Notes under the pieces: generated by a model | Databases searched by the model: none | The model's input: only the letters and a program-made list of their open reading frames with translations | Told to the model about the DNA's origin: nothing | Assembly: GCF_030160295.1 (NCBI RefSeq) | Contig: NZ_BSOB01000050.1 | Span: forward strand, 123,611-187,610 | Reading direction: 5' to 3' | Source of the DNA: Dyella acidisoli | Lineage (GTDB): Bacteria > Pseudomonadota > Gammaproteobacteria > Xanthomonadales > Rhodanobacteraceae | DNA length: 64,000 nucleotides | Shown here: positions 45,351-55,500 of the stretch, one piece after another | Layout of the letters: each line of letters starts with the position of its first letter | Numbering within the stretch: position 1 is the stretch's first letter | Program-made: the position numbers and the translations under genes

Positions 45351-48300
45351 ATGCACACCATTCGCGTACGCCGCGGCGTACTTGCTAGTTCTTTGACATT
45401 GGCGCTCTTTGCGCCGTATGCCGTTGCACAGACGTCGACGACGTCAGGTAGTGATCAGCAGAAGAGCACGTCTTCCAGCAATTCGCAGCAGAACGGCACG
45501 CCGAATGCGAAAGAGCTGAAAACGGTCGTCGTGACCGGTTCGATGATTCCGCGCGTGGAGATCGAGGGACCTGCTCCCGTAGTCTCCCTCACCGGCCAGC
45601 AGATCAAGGATCAAGGCTTTACCACGCTTTGGGAATTCCTGGATTCGTTGCCGCAGGTGGGCCAGCAGTCATCGGACCCGTCCGCGTGGGGTTCCAGCTC
45701 GGTCAATGCGCGCTCGGTCAATCTGCGTAACGTCGGCCCTGGCTTCAGTCTGCTGATGATCGACGGCCATCGCATCGTGGATTACCCACAGCCGTTGAAC
45801 AAGCAGAGCAACTTCCAGAACTTCAACAACATTCCCACCGGCATGATCGACCGTGTCGAAGTGCTGGCCTCTGGCTCCTCGTCGATCTACGGCTCGGACG
45901 CAGTGGCGGGCGTAATCAACGTGATCCTGAAGAAGAACTACCAGGGTGACGATCTGCAGGTCACTGGTGGCGGCTCCACCCGTGGCGGCCGCGACTATGG
46001 CGACGTCAACTTCTTCGGTGGCAAGTCCGGCGAAAACTGGCACGTCCTGTACAACTTTGAGAAGTCCAACCGCACGGCGTTGTGGGGCTCGGATCGTCCC
46101 TATCAGGATTCGGTGGCCGATGCGGGTTACGGCTCCTGGAGCCCGGCGTCTCGCATGTTTGGTTACCAGTACGACGCGGCGGGCTCCATTGCCCTCTCCG
46201 CACAGAACGCTTCGGGCCAGTACATCACGCCGCCGGCGGGCACCTGCGGGAAGTTCACGAACTCGCAGTTGAGTCATTCGTACAGCGTCACCACCAGTGG
46301 CACCCAGATCGCTGGCGTGACCGACAATGGTTACTACTGCTCGCAGCCCACCATGTGGCAGAACTGGGTGCTGACGCCCGGCAGCCGCAGCAACAATGGT
46401 TACGTGTCCGGCGAGTATGACTTCAGCAACGGCCTGCAGGCCTATGGTTCGGCGGCCCTGTATGAAACGGTGGGCATCTCCAACACCCAGTTGAACGGTT
46501 TCGGCACTGGCGAGTTCTACGACCAGACCACCGGGCAGGTCATCAACCAGGCCATCCGCCAGTTGACCGCAGCGGAAATCGGCCCGTCGAACACCCATGA
46601 CCGCGAGCAGAACTGGAACCTGCAGGCCGGCCTGCGCGGCACCATGTTCGACAGCAGGTTCAACTGGGATCTGAACCTCAATACCCAGAAGTACACCGTG
46701 CGCGAGGACTACACGGGCTACGACCAAAACGCCATGAACAACTTCTTCCTCGGGAAGCAGTTGGGCACGACCACCGACAGCAAGGGCAATAGCATTCCCA
46801 TTTATGCCATGAACTGGCAGCAGTGGTGGAACCCGATCACGCCGCAGCAATACAACCAGTTCGCGGTCTTCGGCACGAACACTGCGTCGTCGTGGCTGGA
46901 CCAGGTGCAGTTCCGCATCAACGGCGACCTGTACAAGCTCCCGTGGGCGAGCGAGTCCATCGGTTGGGCGGCAGTGTTGGAAGCGGCACACAACGGTTAC
47001 CTGCTCTCGCCCGACTCGCGGAGTGCCTTTGCCAACTCGGCTAATTTCCAGAACCCGTTCGGCGCGTATCTCACCGGTGGTGGTACTCGCCAGCGCTATT
47101 CGTTTGGTAACGAGTTCCGCGTACCGTTGCTGGATTCGGTGACCTGGACCATCTCCGGCCGCTTGGACAAGTACCATGACGCCAGCCGCGCCGACGTAGC
47201 CCGTACCTGGGGCACAGGCCTGGAATACCGTCCGTTTGACGGTCTGCTGGTTCGCGGCAGCTACAACACCAACTTCAAAGCGCCGGACATGCAGGCCATC
47301 TACCTGACCGGCTCCTCCTCGCCGGTGGGTTATTACGCCGATCCCTTGCAGTGCATCAACGACATCAAGAATGGCGTGTCGAACAGCACATGGTGTAACT
47401 CGGTGCAGCGCTCATCCTCGCAGTACTACACCTTGAACACGAACGGCAGCCGCTTGTTGAAGCCGCAGACCGGCCACTCCTGGACCTATGGTTTCGTGTG
47501 GCAGATTCCGGGCGTGCAGGGCCTGTCGGTATCTGCCGACTACTGGCACATGGGTGTGGACAATGCCATCCAGTACCTCAGCGGAGACACCGTGCTGGCC
47601 GACGAGGCGGGTTGCCTTACCGGCTACCAGACAAACGGTACATCCGCTTTGTCACCGTACACGGCGCACGTGCGGGGCTCGGCGTATTGCCAGATGGTGA
47701 CCCAGATGGTTACGCGCAATGCGGCTGGCCAGATCGTCACGGTGAATTCCGGTCCGATCAACGAGGCTTCGTTGTACGTAAGCGGTATCGATGCCTCGCT
47801 GGACTACAAGCTGCACACCGACGATTGGGGTGACTTCCGCGCCAATATCAACTACACCGACAACCTCTCGTACAAGCAGCGTGTGCTGGCTTCCGACGAG
47901 CTGCAAAACACCCGCTATAACATGGTGGCGAGCAGGATCACGTGGATCGGTAACTGGCACAAAGGCGACTGGGACGTAACCATCTCCGGTGTGCGCGACG
48001 GCGGTATGCGTGCCCCGAACTACGGTAGTTGCAATACGCTGCCCAACGGCATCCAGCCAAGCATGATCAATGTGCAGAGTGGCACCGAGACGATTGCTAC
48101 CGGTGTTTGCCAGGTGACAGTCAATGGCCAGGCTGTAACCGTTGCCGACACCGAGTACACGGGCCATACGCCGGTGTGGATCACGTGGAACGCCGCGGTC
48201 GGCTACCAGATCACCTCGAGGGTCAAGGCGAAGCTCACCGTGAACAATATCTTCGACAGGGTCTCGTCGATTCCGTATTACGCCGGTGGCTTCGAGTACG

Positions 48301-48374
48301 TCACGACCGGGCAGACCGGTAGTGAATACAACGGTCGTGAGATATTCGCGACCATTGATTGGAAGATCGACTGA
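45351..48374 (+). CDS. TonB-dependent receptor, module 2, second tandem copy
   Basis: The 1007-residue receptor parallels the copy at 41836. The signal peptide reads RRGVLASSLTLALFAPYAVA. LKTVVVTGSMIPRVEIEG and the plug follow (FTTLWEFLDSLPQVG, NLRNVGPGFSLLMIDGHRI, VEVLASGSSSIYGSDAVAG), and the C-terminus is identical (GREIFATIDWKID). It differs mainly in barrel loops, for example the segment around residues 660-700 and an added stretch near residues 915-945. Loop divergence between copies suggests altered ligand range. It is followed by its own terminator and then the intact GH20 gene. Confidence 0.94.
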   Translation: MHTIRVRRGVLASSLTLALFAPYAVAQTSTTSGSDQQKSTSSSNSQQNGTPNAKELKTVVVTGSMIPRVEIEGPAPVVSLTGQQIKDQGFTTLWEFLDSLPQVGQQSSDPSAWGSSSVNARSVNLRNVGPGFSLLMIDGHRIVDYPQPLNKQSNFQNFNNIPTGMIDRVEVLASGSSSIYGSDAVAGVINVILKKNYQGDDLQVTGGGSTRGGRDYGDVNFFGGKSGENWHVLYNFEKSNRTALWGSDRPYQDSVADAGYGSWSPASRMFGYQYDAAGSIALSAQNASGQYITPPAGTCGKFTNSQLSHSYSVTTSGTQIAGVTDNGYYCSQPTMWQNWVLTPGSRSNNGYVSGEYDFSNGLQAYGSAALYETVGISNTQLNGFGTGEFYDQTTGQVINQAIRQLTAAEIGPSNTHDREQNWNLQAGLRGTMFDSRFNWDLNLNTQKYTVREDYTGYDQNAMNNFFLGKQLGTTTDSKGNSIPIYAMNWQQWWNPITPQQYNQFAVFGTNTASSWLDQVQFRINGDLYKLPWASESIGWAAVLEAAHNGYLLSPDSRSAFANSANFQNPFGAYLTGGGTRQRYSFGNEFRVPLLDSVTWTISGRLDKYHDASRADVARTWGTGLEYRPFDGLLVRGSYNTNFKAPDMQAIYLTGSSSPVGYYADPLQCINDIKNGVSNSTWCNSVQRSSSQYYTLNTNGSRLLKPQTGHSWTYGFVWQIPGVQGLSVSADYWHMGVDNAIQYLSGDTVLADEAGCLTGYQTNGTSALSPYTAHVRGSAYCQMVTQMVTRNAAGQIVTVNSGPINEASLYVSGIDASLDYKLHTDDWGDFRANINYTDNLSYKQRVLASDELQNTRYNMVASRITWIGNWHKGDWDVTISGVRDGGMRAPNYGSCNTLPNGIQPSMINVQSGTETIATGVCQVTVNGQAVTVADTEYTGHTPVWITWNAAVGYQITSRVKAKLTVNNIFDRVSSIPYYAGGFEYVTTGQTGSEYNGREIFATIDWKID

Positions 48375-48383
48375 CGTACCAAA

Positions 48384-48416
48384 GCGAGCCCAGCCAAAAG
48401 CTGGGCTCGCTTCTTT
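48384..48416 (+). terminator. Terminator after second module 2 TBDR
   Basis: A 10-bp stem GCGAGCCCAG/CTGGGCTCGC with a T-rich tail (TTCTTT). Homologous to 44788-44821. Confidence 0.82.
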
Positions 48417-48453
48417 CTGATGTAATGCATCGATTCTGCAAGGAGTCCATCTG

Positions 48454-50703
48454 ATGCTGAAACCTCTCTTGGCTTGGTGCCTGGGTCTGTCCATCACCAT
48501 CGCAAGCACGCAAGTGGTTGCGGAGATCACGATCATTCCGAAACCGCAACAGATGGAAGCAGGGGAGGGGAGCTACCGCCTTGATGCGCAAACAGGCATC
48601 GACGCACCGAAAGGCGCGCGCGCGGCGGAGATAACCGCCTTTCTACGCGAGGCGATCCACTCCCAAACGGGTATCGAGCTATCGCGCAGCACGCACGTAC
48701 ACGGGATCGTATTGGCCATTGATCCCACGGTGAATGGCGAGGAAGCCTATCGGCTCTCCGTGACGCCGCGCGGCGTGATCATCCAGGCATCGAGCGACAA
48801 AGGCCTGTTCTGGGGTGTGCAGACACTCCGCCAACTGCTGCCGCTGGAACACGGGGCATCGGTACAGATTCCCGCTGTGCATATTGAAGACGCGCCGGTG
48901 TTCAGCTATCGCGGATTCATGCTCGATGTCGGCCGGCATTTCTATCCGGTTTCCTTCATCAAGAAACAGCTCGATCTACTGAGCTATTACAAGATCAATA
49001 CATTTCACTGGCATCTCACTGATGACCAGGGTTGGCGCCTGCAAATCAATCGCTATCCCAAGCTCACCGAAGTCGGTGCGTGGCGCACCGAGACCGACGG
49101 CAGCCGTTACGGAGGCTACTACACGCAAGCCGAAGCGCGTGAGGTGGTGGAATATGCGCGGCTGCGCAACGTCACCGTGATTCCCGAAATTGAAATGCCC
49201 GGGCACAGCATGGCAGCGCTGGCCGCGTATCCAGAGTTCTCCTGCACGCAACAGCCGCTCACCGTACCCGCCACCTGGGGCGTATTCAAAGATATCTACT
49301 GCGTGGGCAACCCCCACACCTTTACGTTCCTGCAGCACGTACTGGATGAGGTCATGACTTTGTTCCCCTCATCGTATGTGCACATCGGCGGTGACGAAGC
49401 TCCAAAGGATCGCTGGAAAGCCTGTGACGCCTGCCAGGCACTGATGCGCGAGCAGGGCCTTAAGGACGAAGAGGGGCTGCAGAGCTACTTCGTCAAGCAC
49501 ATGCAGAGCTATGTCGCCGACAAGGGTAAGACCATGGTCGGCTGGGATGAGATTCTGGAGGGCGGTGCGGACAAGAACGCCATCGTGGAAGTCTGGCGCA
49601 TGTGGTTTGGCAATGACGTTATGCGCAAAGCGCTGCTTAATGGCAATCGCATCATCATGGCGGGGCCGTTCTACCTGGATTCGCCGCTGGACGTGCTGAC
49701 GGCAAAAAGCATCTATCACACCGATATCACCAAGCCCACCTCGCCGAGCACACAGGGCGACGACGAAGTTTTTGCCGAACATCGCGGACAAATCCTGGGC
49801 GGCGAGGCGCCGCTATGGAGCGAACGTGCCAATCCGTACAACGCGGAATCCAAGATTTATCCGCGCATGCTCGCATTCGCGGAAAATCTCTGGACAGGCA
49901 AGCACGACGATGCGGCGTATGAGGATTTCGAACAACGCCTGCAGGCGAACTATCGCTGGCTGGATGCGCAAAAGGTGGCCTACGGTCCGGAAGACAAGCT
50001 CGTGGCCACTTACACCATTAGCTTCGATGCAACACATGGTGCCTGGCAGTTGCATGCCAAGCGCGGGTTCGACGATCTGCATAACCACTATACGGTCAAC
50101 GGCGCCGAGCCCACCGCACAATCGCCTTCGTTTGACGATGCCGTAGCCATCTCGCACGCGGGTACTTTGAGGGTAATGCCGTTTCGCAACGGTTTGCGTT
50201 ACGACAATGCCACCGTTTTTACTCTGGTCGACAATCTGGCCTCAGGCCATCCCATCACCTTCGCGCAGCCGGCCGCGAAGGAATACGCACCAGGTGATGC
50301 ACTCGTCGATGGCGTCATCGGCAGCACGGATTTTCACGATGGTCGCTGGGCGGCATGGCACGACAGCGATATCGACGCCACCATCGATCTGCAGAAGGAT
50401 GTAGCCTTCCATACGATCGATGTGGGTTTTCTGTTCGAGCCTAATTCGCGCATCCTGCTTCCAGAGCACGTTGCCTACGAAGTGTCGTCCGATGATCAGC
50501 ATTGGACGTCGCTCTATAGCGATACCCTGAGCGTTGATCTGGCTGCTCCCGCGCACAAGCAATCGTTGCGCTTTCATTCGGAGCCAGCGATTACCGCTCG
50601 ATATATCCGTATCAAGGCAACGCAGCACAAAACCGTGCCGGCAGAGTTTCCGAACGGTGCGAAAGATAATTGGTTGTTTGCCGACGAAGTGCTTGTTCAA
50701 TGA
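48454..50703 (+). CDS. GH20 beta-N-acetylhexosaminidase
   Basis: The 749-residue secreted enzyme has a signal peptide (residues 1-23) and an N-terminal GH20b domain. The catalytic barrel shows FSYRGFMLDVGRHFYPVSFIK, FHWHLTDDQGWRLQI and the Asp314-Glu315 pair in HIGGDEAPKDRW. A C-terminal chitobiase/discoidin-like domain follows (about residues 630-749). It cleaves terminal beta-GlcNAc (or GalNAc) by substrate-assisted catalysis. AAGGAG precedes the ATG. The start of the next fucosidase overlaps its stop (ATGA). In an N-glycan pathway it would trim antennal GlcNAc. Confidence 0.95.
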   Translation: MLKPLLAWCLGLSITIASTQVVAEITIIPKPQQMEAGEGSYRLDAQTGIDAPKGARAAEITAFLREAIHSQTGIELSRSTHVHGIVLAIDPTVNGEEAYRLSVTPRGVIIQASSDKGLFWGVQTLRQLLPLEHGASVQIPAVHIEDAPVFSYRGFMLDVGRHFYPVSFIKKQLDLLSYYKINTFHWHLTDDQGWRLQINRYPKLTEVGAWRTETDGSRYGGYYTQAEAREVVEYARLRNVTVIPEIEMPGHSMAALAAYPEFSCTQQPLTVPATWGVFKDIYCVGNPHTFTFLQHVLDEVMTLFPSSYVHIGGDEAPKDRWKACDACQALMREQGLKDEEGLQSYFVKHMQSYVADKGKTMVGWDEILEGGADKNAIVEVWRMWFGNDVMRKALLNGNRIIMAGPFYLDSPLDVLTAKSIYHTDITKPTSPSTQGDDEVFAEHRGQILGGEAPLWSERANPYNAESKIYPRMLAFAENLWTGKHDDAAYEDFEQRLQANYRWLDAQKVAYGPEDKLVATYTISFDATHGAWQLHAKRGFDDLHNHYTVNGAEPTAQSPSFDDAVAISHAGTLRVMPFRNGLRYDNATVFTLVDNLASGHPITFAQPAAKEYAPGDALVDGVIGSTDFHDGRWAAWHDSDIDATIDLQKDVAFHTIDVGFLFEPNSRILLPEHVAYEVSSDDQHWTSLYSDTLSVDLAAPAHKQSLRFHSEPAITARYIRIKATQHKTVPAEFPNGAKDNWLFADEVLVQ

Positions 50704-52382
50704 AGACCGCGCATACGTTCCCATGGCGTCGTAACACGATTTGGATGGTGATGTTGGCTGCATGGCACGGCATGTCTGCCATGGCGGCCGGCGCCACGCA
50801 TAACGTTACACCGCCCGATGCAGCCACCATTGAACAGCAATGGGTTGCGGCCAATCATCCTTATGACGCTGCACGCCAGGCCATTCTGGCGCAGACGCAA
50901 AAAACCGCCTGGCAAGGGCCGATGCAGCCGGATTGGCAAAGCCTTACCGGGCATACCACGCCCGAATGGTATCGAGACGCCAAGTTCGGCATCTTCATTC
51001 ACTGGGGTGTGTATTCGGTCGCCGCGTACAAGGGCGAGTGGTATCCGCGCCACATCTATGAGCGCACGGGCGAATACGCCAACTACTACCAGCATCAGAT
51101 CACCACCTATGGCCCGATGCCGCAGATGGGCTACAAGGATCTAATTCCTCGGTTCAAGGCCGAGCACTTCGACCCCAATGCATGGGCGGCGCTGTTCCGT
51201 GAAGCCGGTGCGCGTTATGTCGTGCCAGTGGCCGAGCATCACGACGGCTTTGCCATGTACGACTCGAAGTTGTCGGATTGGACGGCCGTCAAAATGGGGC
51301 CGCATCGCGATGTCATCGGTGCGCTGGCCAAGGCGATTCGTGCGCAAGGTATGAAGCTCGGCTTGTCCTCGCACCGTGCCGAGCATGATTGGTTCTATGA
51401 GTTTGGCCGTAGCTTCAATTCCGATGTCAATGATCCTCGCTACGCGGCATTGTATGGACCGGCGCATCCAGGAATATCTGCCAAGGGTGAAGATGGGCAG
51501 GAGGTCGACTGGACTTTTGTTTCCGACGCCTATCTCAACGACTGGCTGGCACGTTCATCTGAGATCGTGCAGGACTACCATCCGGACTTCATGTATTTCG
51601 ATTGGTGGGTCGGGCAGCCGCGCTTTCATCAGGCGTTGGCCGAGTTCGCGGCGTTCTACTACAACCAGGCCGCGACGCGCGGGCAGGGTGTGGTGCTCAG
51701 CTACAAGAACAACAGTATGCGGCCCGGCACCGGCATGCTGACTATCGAGCGCGGTCAGGCGGCGGATATTCGCGAACAGCCTTGGCAAACCGAAACCTCG
51801 ATCAGTCCGGACTCCTGGGGTTATGCCGAAGGCGACACCTACAAGTCGCCGGACGAACTGGTGCAGCTGCTCGCCGATGTGGTGAGCAAGAACGGCAACC
51901 TGCTGCTGAACATTGGCCCGAAGGCGGACGGCACCATTCCAGAACAAGCGCAAAACATCCTGCGTGCCATCGGCCAATGGACGCATGCCAATGGCGAGGC
52001 CATTTACGGCACGCGTCCGTGGCACCGTTTCGGCGAAGGTCCCACTCAAGTGGCGGCCGGCACCATGCAAGACACCAAGACCAAACCCTATACCGCGGAC
52101 GACTTCCGTTTCACCACTAAGGATGGACGTCTATACATAATCCAAATGGCGTGGCCATCCTCGGGGCACGCATGGATTCATTCTATTACGCCGTCGATGA
52201 AGGTGAAGTCGGTGACCATGCTGGCTAATGGCGCCGCTATTCCCGTCGATCAGCGGGTTGATGGCTTGCATCTGACTTTGCCTGCGCAACCAACTGGCGT
52301 GCATGTGTATGTCTATCGCGTGGACATGCAACAAGATGCCTCGGAAACCCTAAGAAAGGGCGGCGACGCGTCCAAGTCATAA
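50700..52382 (+). CDS. Alpha-L-fucosidase GH29 (subfamily A-like), module 2
   Basis: The 560-residue secreted paralogue of the 31760 enzyme has FGIFIHWGVYSVAAYKGEWY, VVPVAEHHDGFAMYDS, SSHRAEHDWFYEFG and nucleophile Asp300 in MYFDWWVG. The same C-terminal sandwich follows (TKPYTADDFRFTTKDG). The signal sequence includes WMVMLAAWHGMSAMAA. It is coupled to the GH20 gene by a 4-base overlap. Two similar GH29-A enzymes in one locus suggest different fucosyl linkages or different glycans. Confidence 0.92.
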   Translation: MKTAHTFPWRRNTIWMVMLAAWHGMSAMAAGATHNVTPPDAATIEQQWVAANHPYDAARQAILAQTQKTAWQGPMQPDWQSLTGHTTPEWYRDAKFGIFIHWGVYSVAAYKGEWYPRHIYERTGEYANYYQHQITTYGPMPQMGYKDLIPRFKAEHFDPNAWAALFREAGARYVVPVAEHHDGFAMYDSKLSDWTAVKMGPHRDVIGALAKAIRAQGMKLGLSSHRAEHDWFYEFGRSFNSDVNDPRYAALYGPAHPGISAKGEDGQEVDWTFVSDAYLNDWLARSSEIVQDYHPDFMYFDWWVGQPRFHQALAEFAAFYYNQAATRGQGVVLSYKNNSMRPGTGMLTIERGQAADIREQPWQTETSISPDSWGYAEGDTYKSPDELVQLLADVVSKNGNLLLNIGPKADGTIPEQAQNILRAIGQWTHANGEAIYGTRPWHRFGEGPTQVAAGTMQDTKTKPYTADDFRFTTKDGRLYIIQMAWPSSGHAWIHSITPSMKVKSVTMLANGAAIPVDQRVDGLHLTLPAQPTGVHVYVYRVDMQQDASETLRKGGDASKS

Positions 52383-52478
52383 ACCGTTGCCCATTCTCGC
52401 CACAACAACTTGACATCGCATCGGTCGTGAAATGCTTCTTTCGCGGGATTGGAAGATGAATTGAGTCCGAAGCCGTGC

Positions 52479-52534
52479 GTAGGTTGGGGTGAAAACCCCA
52501 GCATTGCGATGTTGGGGTTTGCACACCAACCTAC
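52479..52534. repeat. Double palindrome of the GTAGGTTGGGG family between convergent genes
   Basis: GTAGGTTGGGGTGAAAACCCC is followed by a second GTTGGGGTTTGCACACCAACCTAC part. It lies between the convergent GH29 and Oar-type receptor genes. Confidence 0.78.
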
Positions 52535-52546
52535 ATCTATCTGACC

Positions 52547-55500
52547 TCAATAGTCATACGTAGCGGTCAATCGCACATAACGCGGCTGCTGGCGAACCAC
52601 CGCTGATCCATACAGCGGATCTGGCGTGCCAGGTGAAATCTGGTAATACGGATAAGCATTCAAAATCGTCTGTGAGTTGAACAGATTGAACACGTTCAAT
52701 GACAACGCCAGCTTGCCTGCCGGCACTGACGGAAGGTATGTCAGGCCAACATCCACCTGCTTATACCAAGGCAGCCGATAGGTGCCGGGCGAGGAAGGCT
52801 GGCCGCCGCACCAGTGATAGTAGCTGCCGTAGCCATCTGGATCGGTCTGGTTCGGTCCGTAGTAGCCAAGGCAGTTGCGCGGACTGCCGGAAACCAGTTG
52901 CACGGTGCCCGACACTAGCCACTGCGGCGTGATCTGGTAATAGCCGAACAGCTTGAGCTGATGGGTGTGGTCGTTGCTCTGCGCGCCGTTGCTGTTCGCC
53001 ATCAACTCCGGGAAGTCCCAGTCGATACTGGTCGACGCTGCAGTCTGCTGGATATCCGAGCGCAGCTGTCCTTCAGTATCGCCGTAACTGCGCGAGAACA
53101 CGTAATCGACCTTACCGTACCACTTGCCATCGAACGGATGCTCCAAAAAGGTTTCCAGTGCATAGTATTTGCGCTTCATCTGCGGGAAGCCCATCTCCGC
53201 ATTGGTCAGCGGAACCTCGCGATAATTTCCTTCTGCATCGATCACAGTGAAAATGTTTTCGCGGCCCGGGTTGATCAGATAACAGCTGTTGGTGGCATTG
53301 ACTGTGTAGCCAAGGGCTGCTGCCTTGTTCTCGATTGCTTGCACATCGCAATAATCGTCGATCACGTTGCGCAAGATGCGGCGTGTCACTTTGGCGCCAT
53401 ATAGCCACTGATTGTCGATGGCCTTGGTGAAGCCGAGGATAAATTCGTCCTGGTACTCGGATTTCAGGTTCTGTGCCGTTACCGTCCTGGGATCAGGAAG
53501 AATTCCGTAGGTGTTGTTGGGCGACACCGCGTTGGAAAAGGCAGTAAGGCCGGCCGGTGTGCCATCTGCAGCAATGCCGCTATAAGTGAAATACTGTTGA
53601 GTTGCCACGTAAGCACCCGCAGCATTCAACGCGGGATTGAGTGGCATGCCGAGGTAATAGCGCCCCACATTGCCGTAGACCTTCAGGCTGGCATCGCCGA
53701 ACACGTCCCAGCTGAAGCCAAGTCGCGGCGCCCACTGTGGCTTGGTCTGGCGGATGTAAGGCTGTGCATCCGCGTTGTAGTCGACGAACTGATCGTTGCG
53801 CACGCCAAGCGAGAGCAGCCAGCGGTCACTCACCTGCCACTTGTCCTCGATGTACTGTGCGCGCTGTGCGGAACGTACGCTTGCAATCGAACTGTTGATG
53901 TACTGGATGGCGTAGTAGCCCGAGGCGCCGTTGGGATAATTCGCCGGTGCGCCGACGCCGAGGTTGGGGATCAACGCAACACCGGGTGTCGTGGTGTATT
54001 CGTAATCCCAGTAGTAGCCAGGGCCGGAGGTCTGGCGCCCTTGGTCGATCGCGCGCGCATTCTGGTTGTCGATACCTAGCGAAATCGAGTGCTGAGCGAG
54101 TTGATAAGTGAGATCGACGCGTAGGTTGTTGCTTTCGTTATGGCGGTTGGGGTTGTACAACGAACTCGTCACCTGGCTGTTGCCGATCGGTGTGCCACCG
54201 TTCAATAACGGGTTCTGGTTTTGGATATCGGAAAGATAGGTCAGGCTGCCGTTGTAGCTGCCAGGCACGTCGTAGTTATCCAACCGCATCTTGCCGTAGG
54301 TGGCCGTCAAGGTAAGGCTGTCGGTGATGTAGCTGGTGAATTTGGCAGTGTAGAGATTGCCGCCGGTCTTCGTGCGGTCGGCGTAGTTGATGAACTGGCC
54401 GGGCTGCAACGTGTTGTAGTTGTAACTGTAGATTGAACCTTGCGTCTCCTTGCGGTTCGACGCGCCGGTGATTTCAAGGATGTTGCTGTCGGTGATGTTC
54501 CAATCCAGCTTGCCGTACCACTTGGGAAGGGTGTAGTGGTAACGAACGTAAGGTTGCGCGCTGGAAACATTGTTTACCGTTGTGCCGTTTTGCTCAGAAG
54601 CCTCAGCAGCAAGAAACAGGAACAGTTTGTCTTTGATAAGCGGGCCGCCGATATATGCATCGTACGTACGTATCCACTCCCGGCTCTTGCTGTTCGGATC
54701 GTAGAGATTGCCCGCCACGGGTGATGTAGGCAGTCCGTTGGTGTAGTAGGTATCGGTTTGATTGGCGCGCGCAAAGTCGGGCTCCCACAGTATCTGGCCA
54801 CCGAAATGCCAGTCGTTGGTGCCACGTTTGCCCACCATGTTGATGACGCCACCGTCAGAACGTCCGTACTGTGCGCTATAGCCACCGGTATAGATTTCCT
54901 CCTGTTCGATGGCCCCGTAGGGCAGGCTGAGTCCGCCGAGTCCGCGCTGCGTTTCGGTAACGTTGAAGCCGTTGATGTAATAAGCGTTCTCGCTCGCTGC
55001 CGAACCGCCAAAGCTCACCAGTGAATCGCCTGTGGGCCCGGTGTAGCCGCCACTGTTGTTCACTACACCCGGAGCAAGCTGTGCGATGGCTTCGGCCGAG
55101 CGTAGCAGTGGCAGCTGTGCAAGCTCTTTGGATGTAATCACGGTGCGCGAGTCGACGCTCGTTACGTCGATGGGTGGTACGGAATTGGCGGTTACCTTGA
55201 TCGCGCCAAGATCCTTCGCTGCCACTTCGCGGAAAGACACTTCAGTGCCTGTGCCCACGCGCAGATTCACGTTATCGCGCGAATCAACCACAGCGCCGTC
55301 GTGTAGCAACGACACGGTATAGACGCCAAGCGGTAATTCCGGTGCGACGTAACGGCCGCGACTATCTACGGGCACCGTGCGCGAGATGCCTGTGCTGCTC
55401 TTGATCTGCACAGTCTCACCACCTGTCACGGGCACCTGGCCGAAGATGCTGCCGGTGGTCGACTGTGCGAAGGAAATCGTACTTGCCAACATCAGGCTTG

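Noticed and set aside
45669..47177. 502-residue open frame on the minus strand
   Set aside because: Shadow of the second module 2 receptor, with the same Val/Arg/Gly-rich antisense composition.
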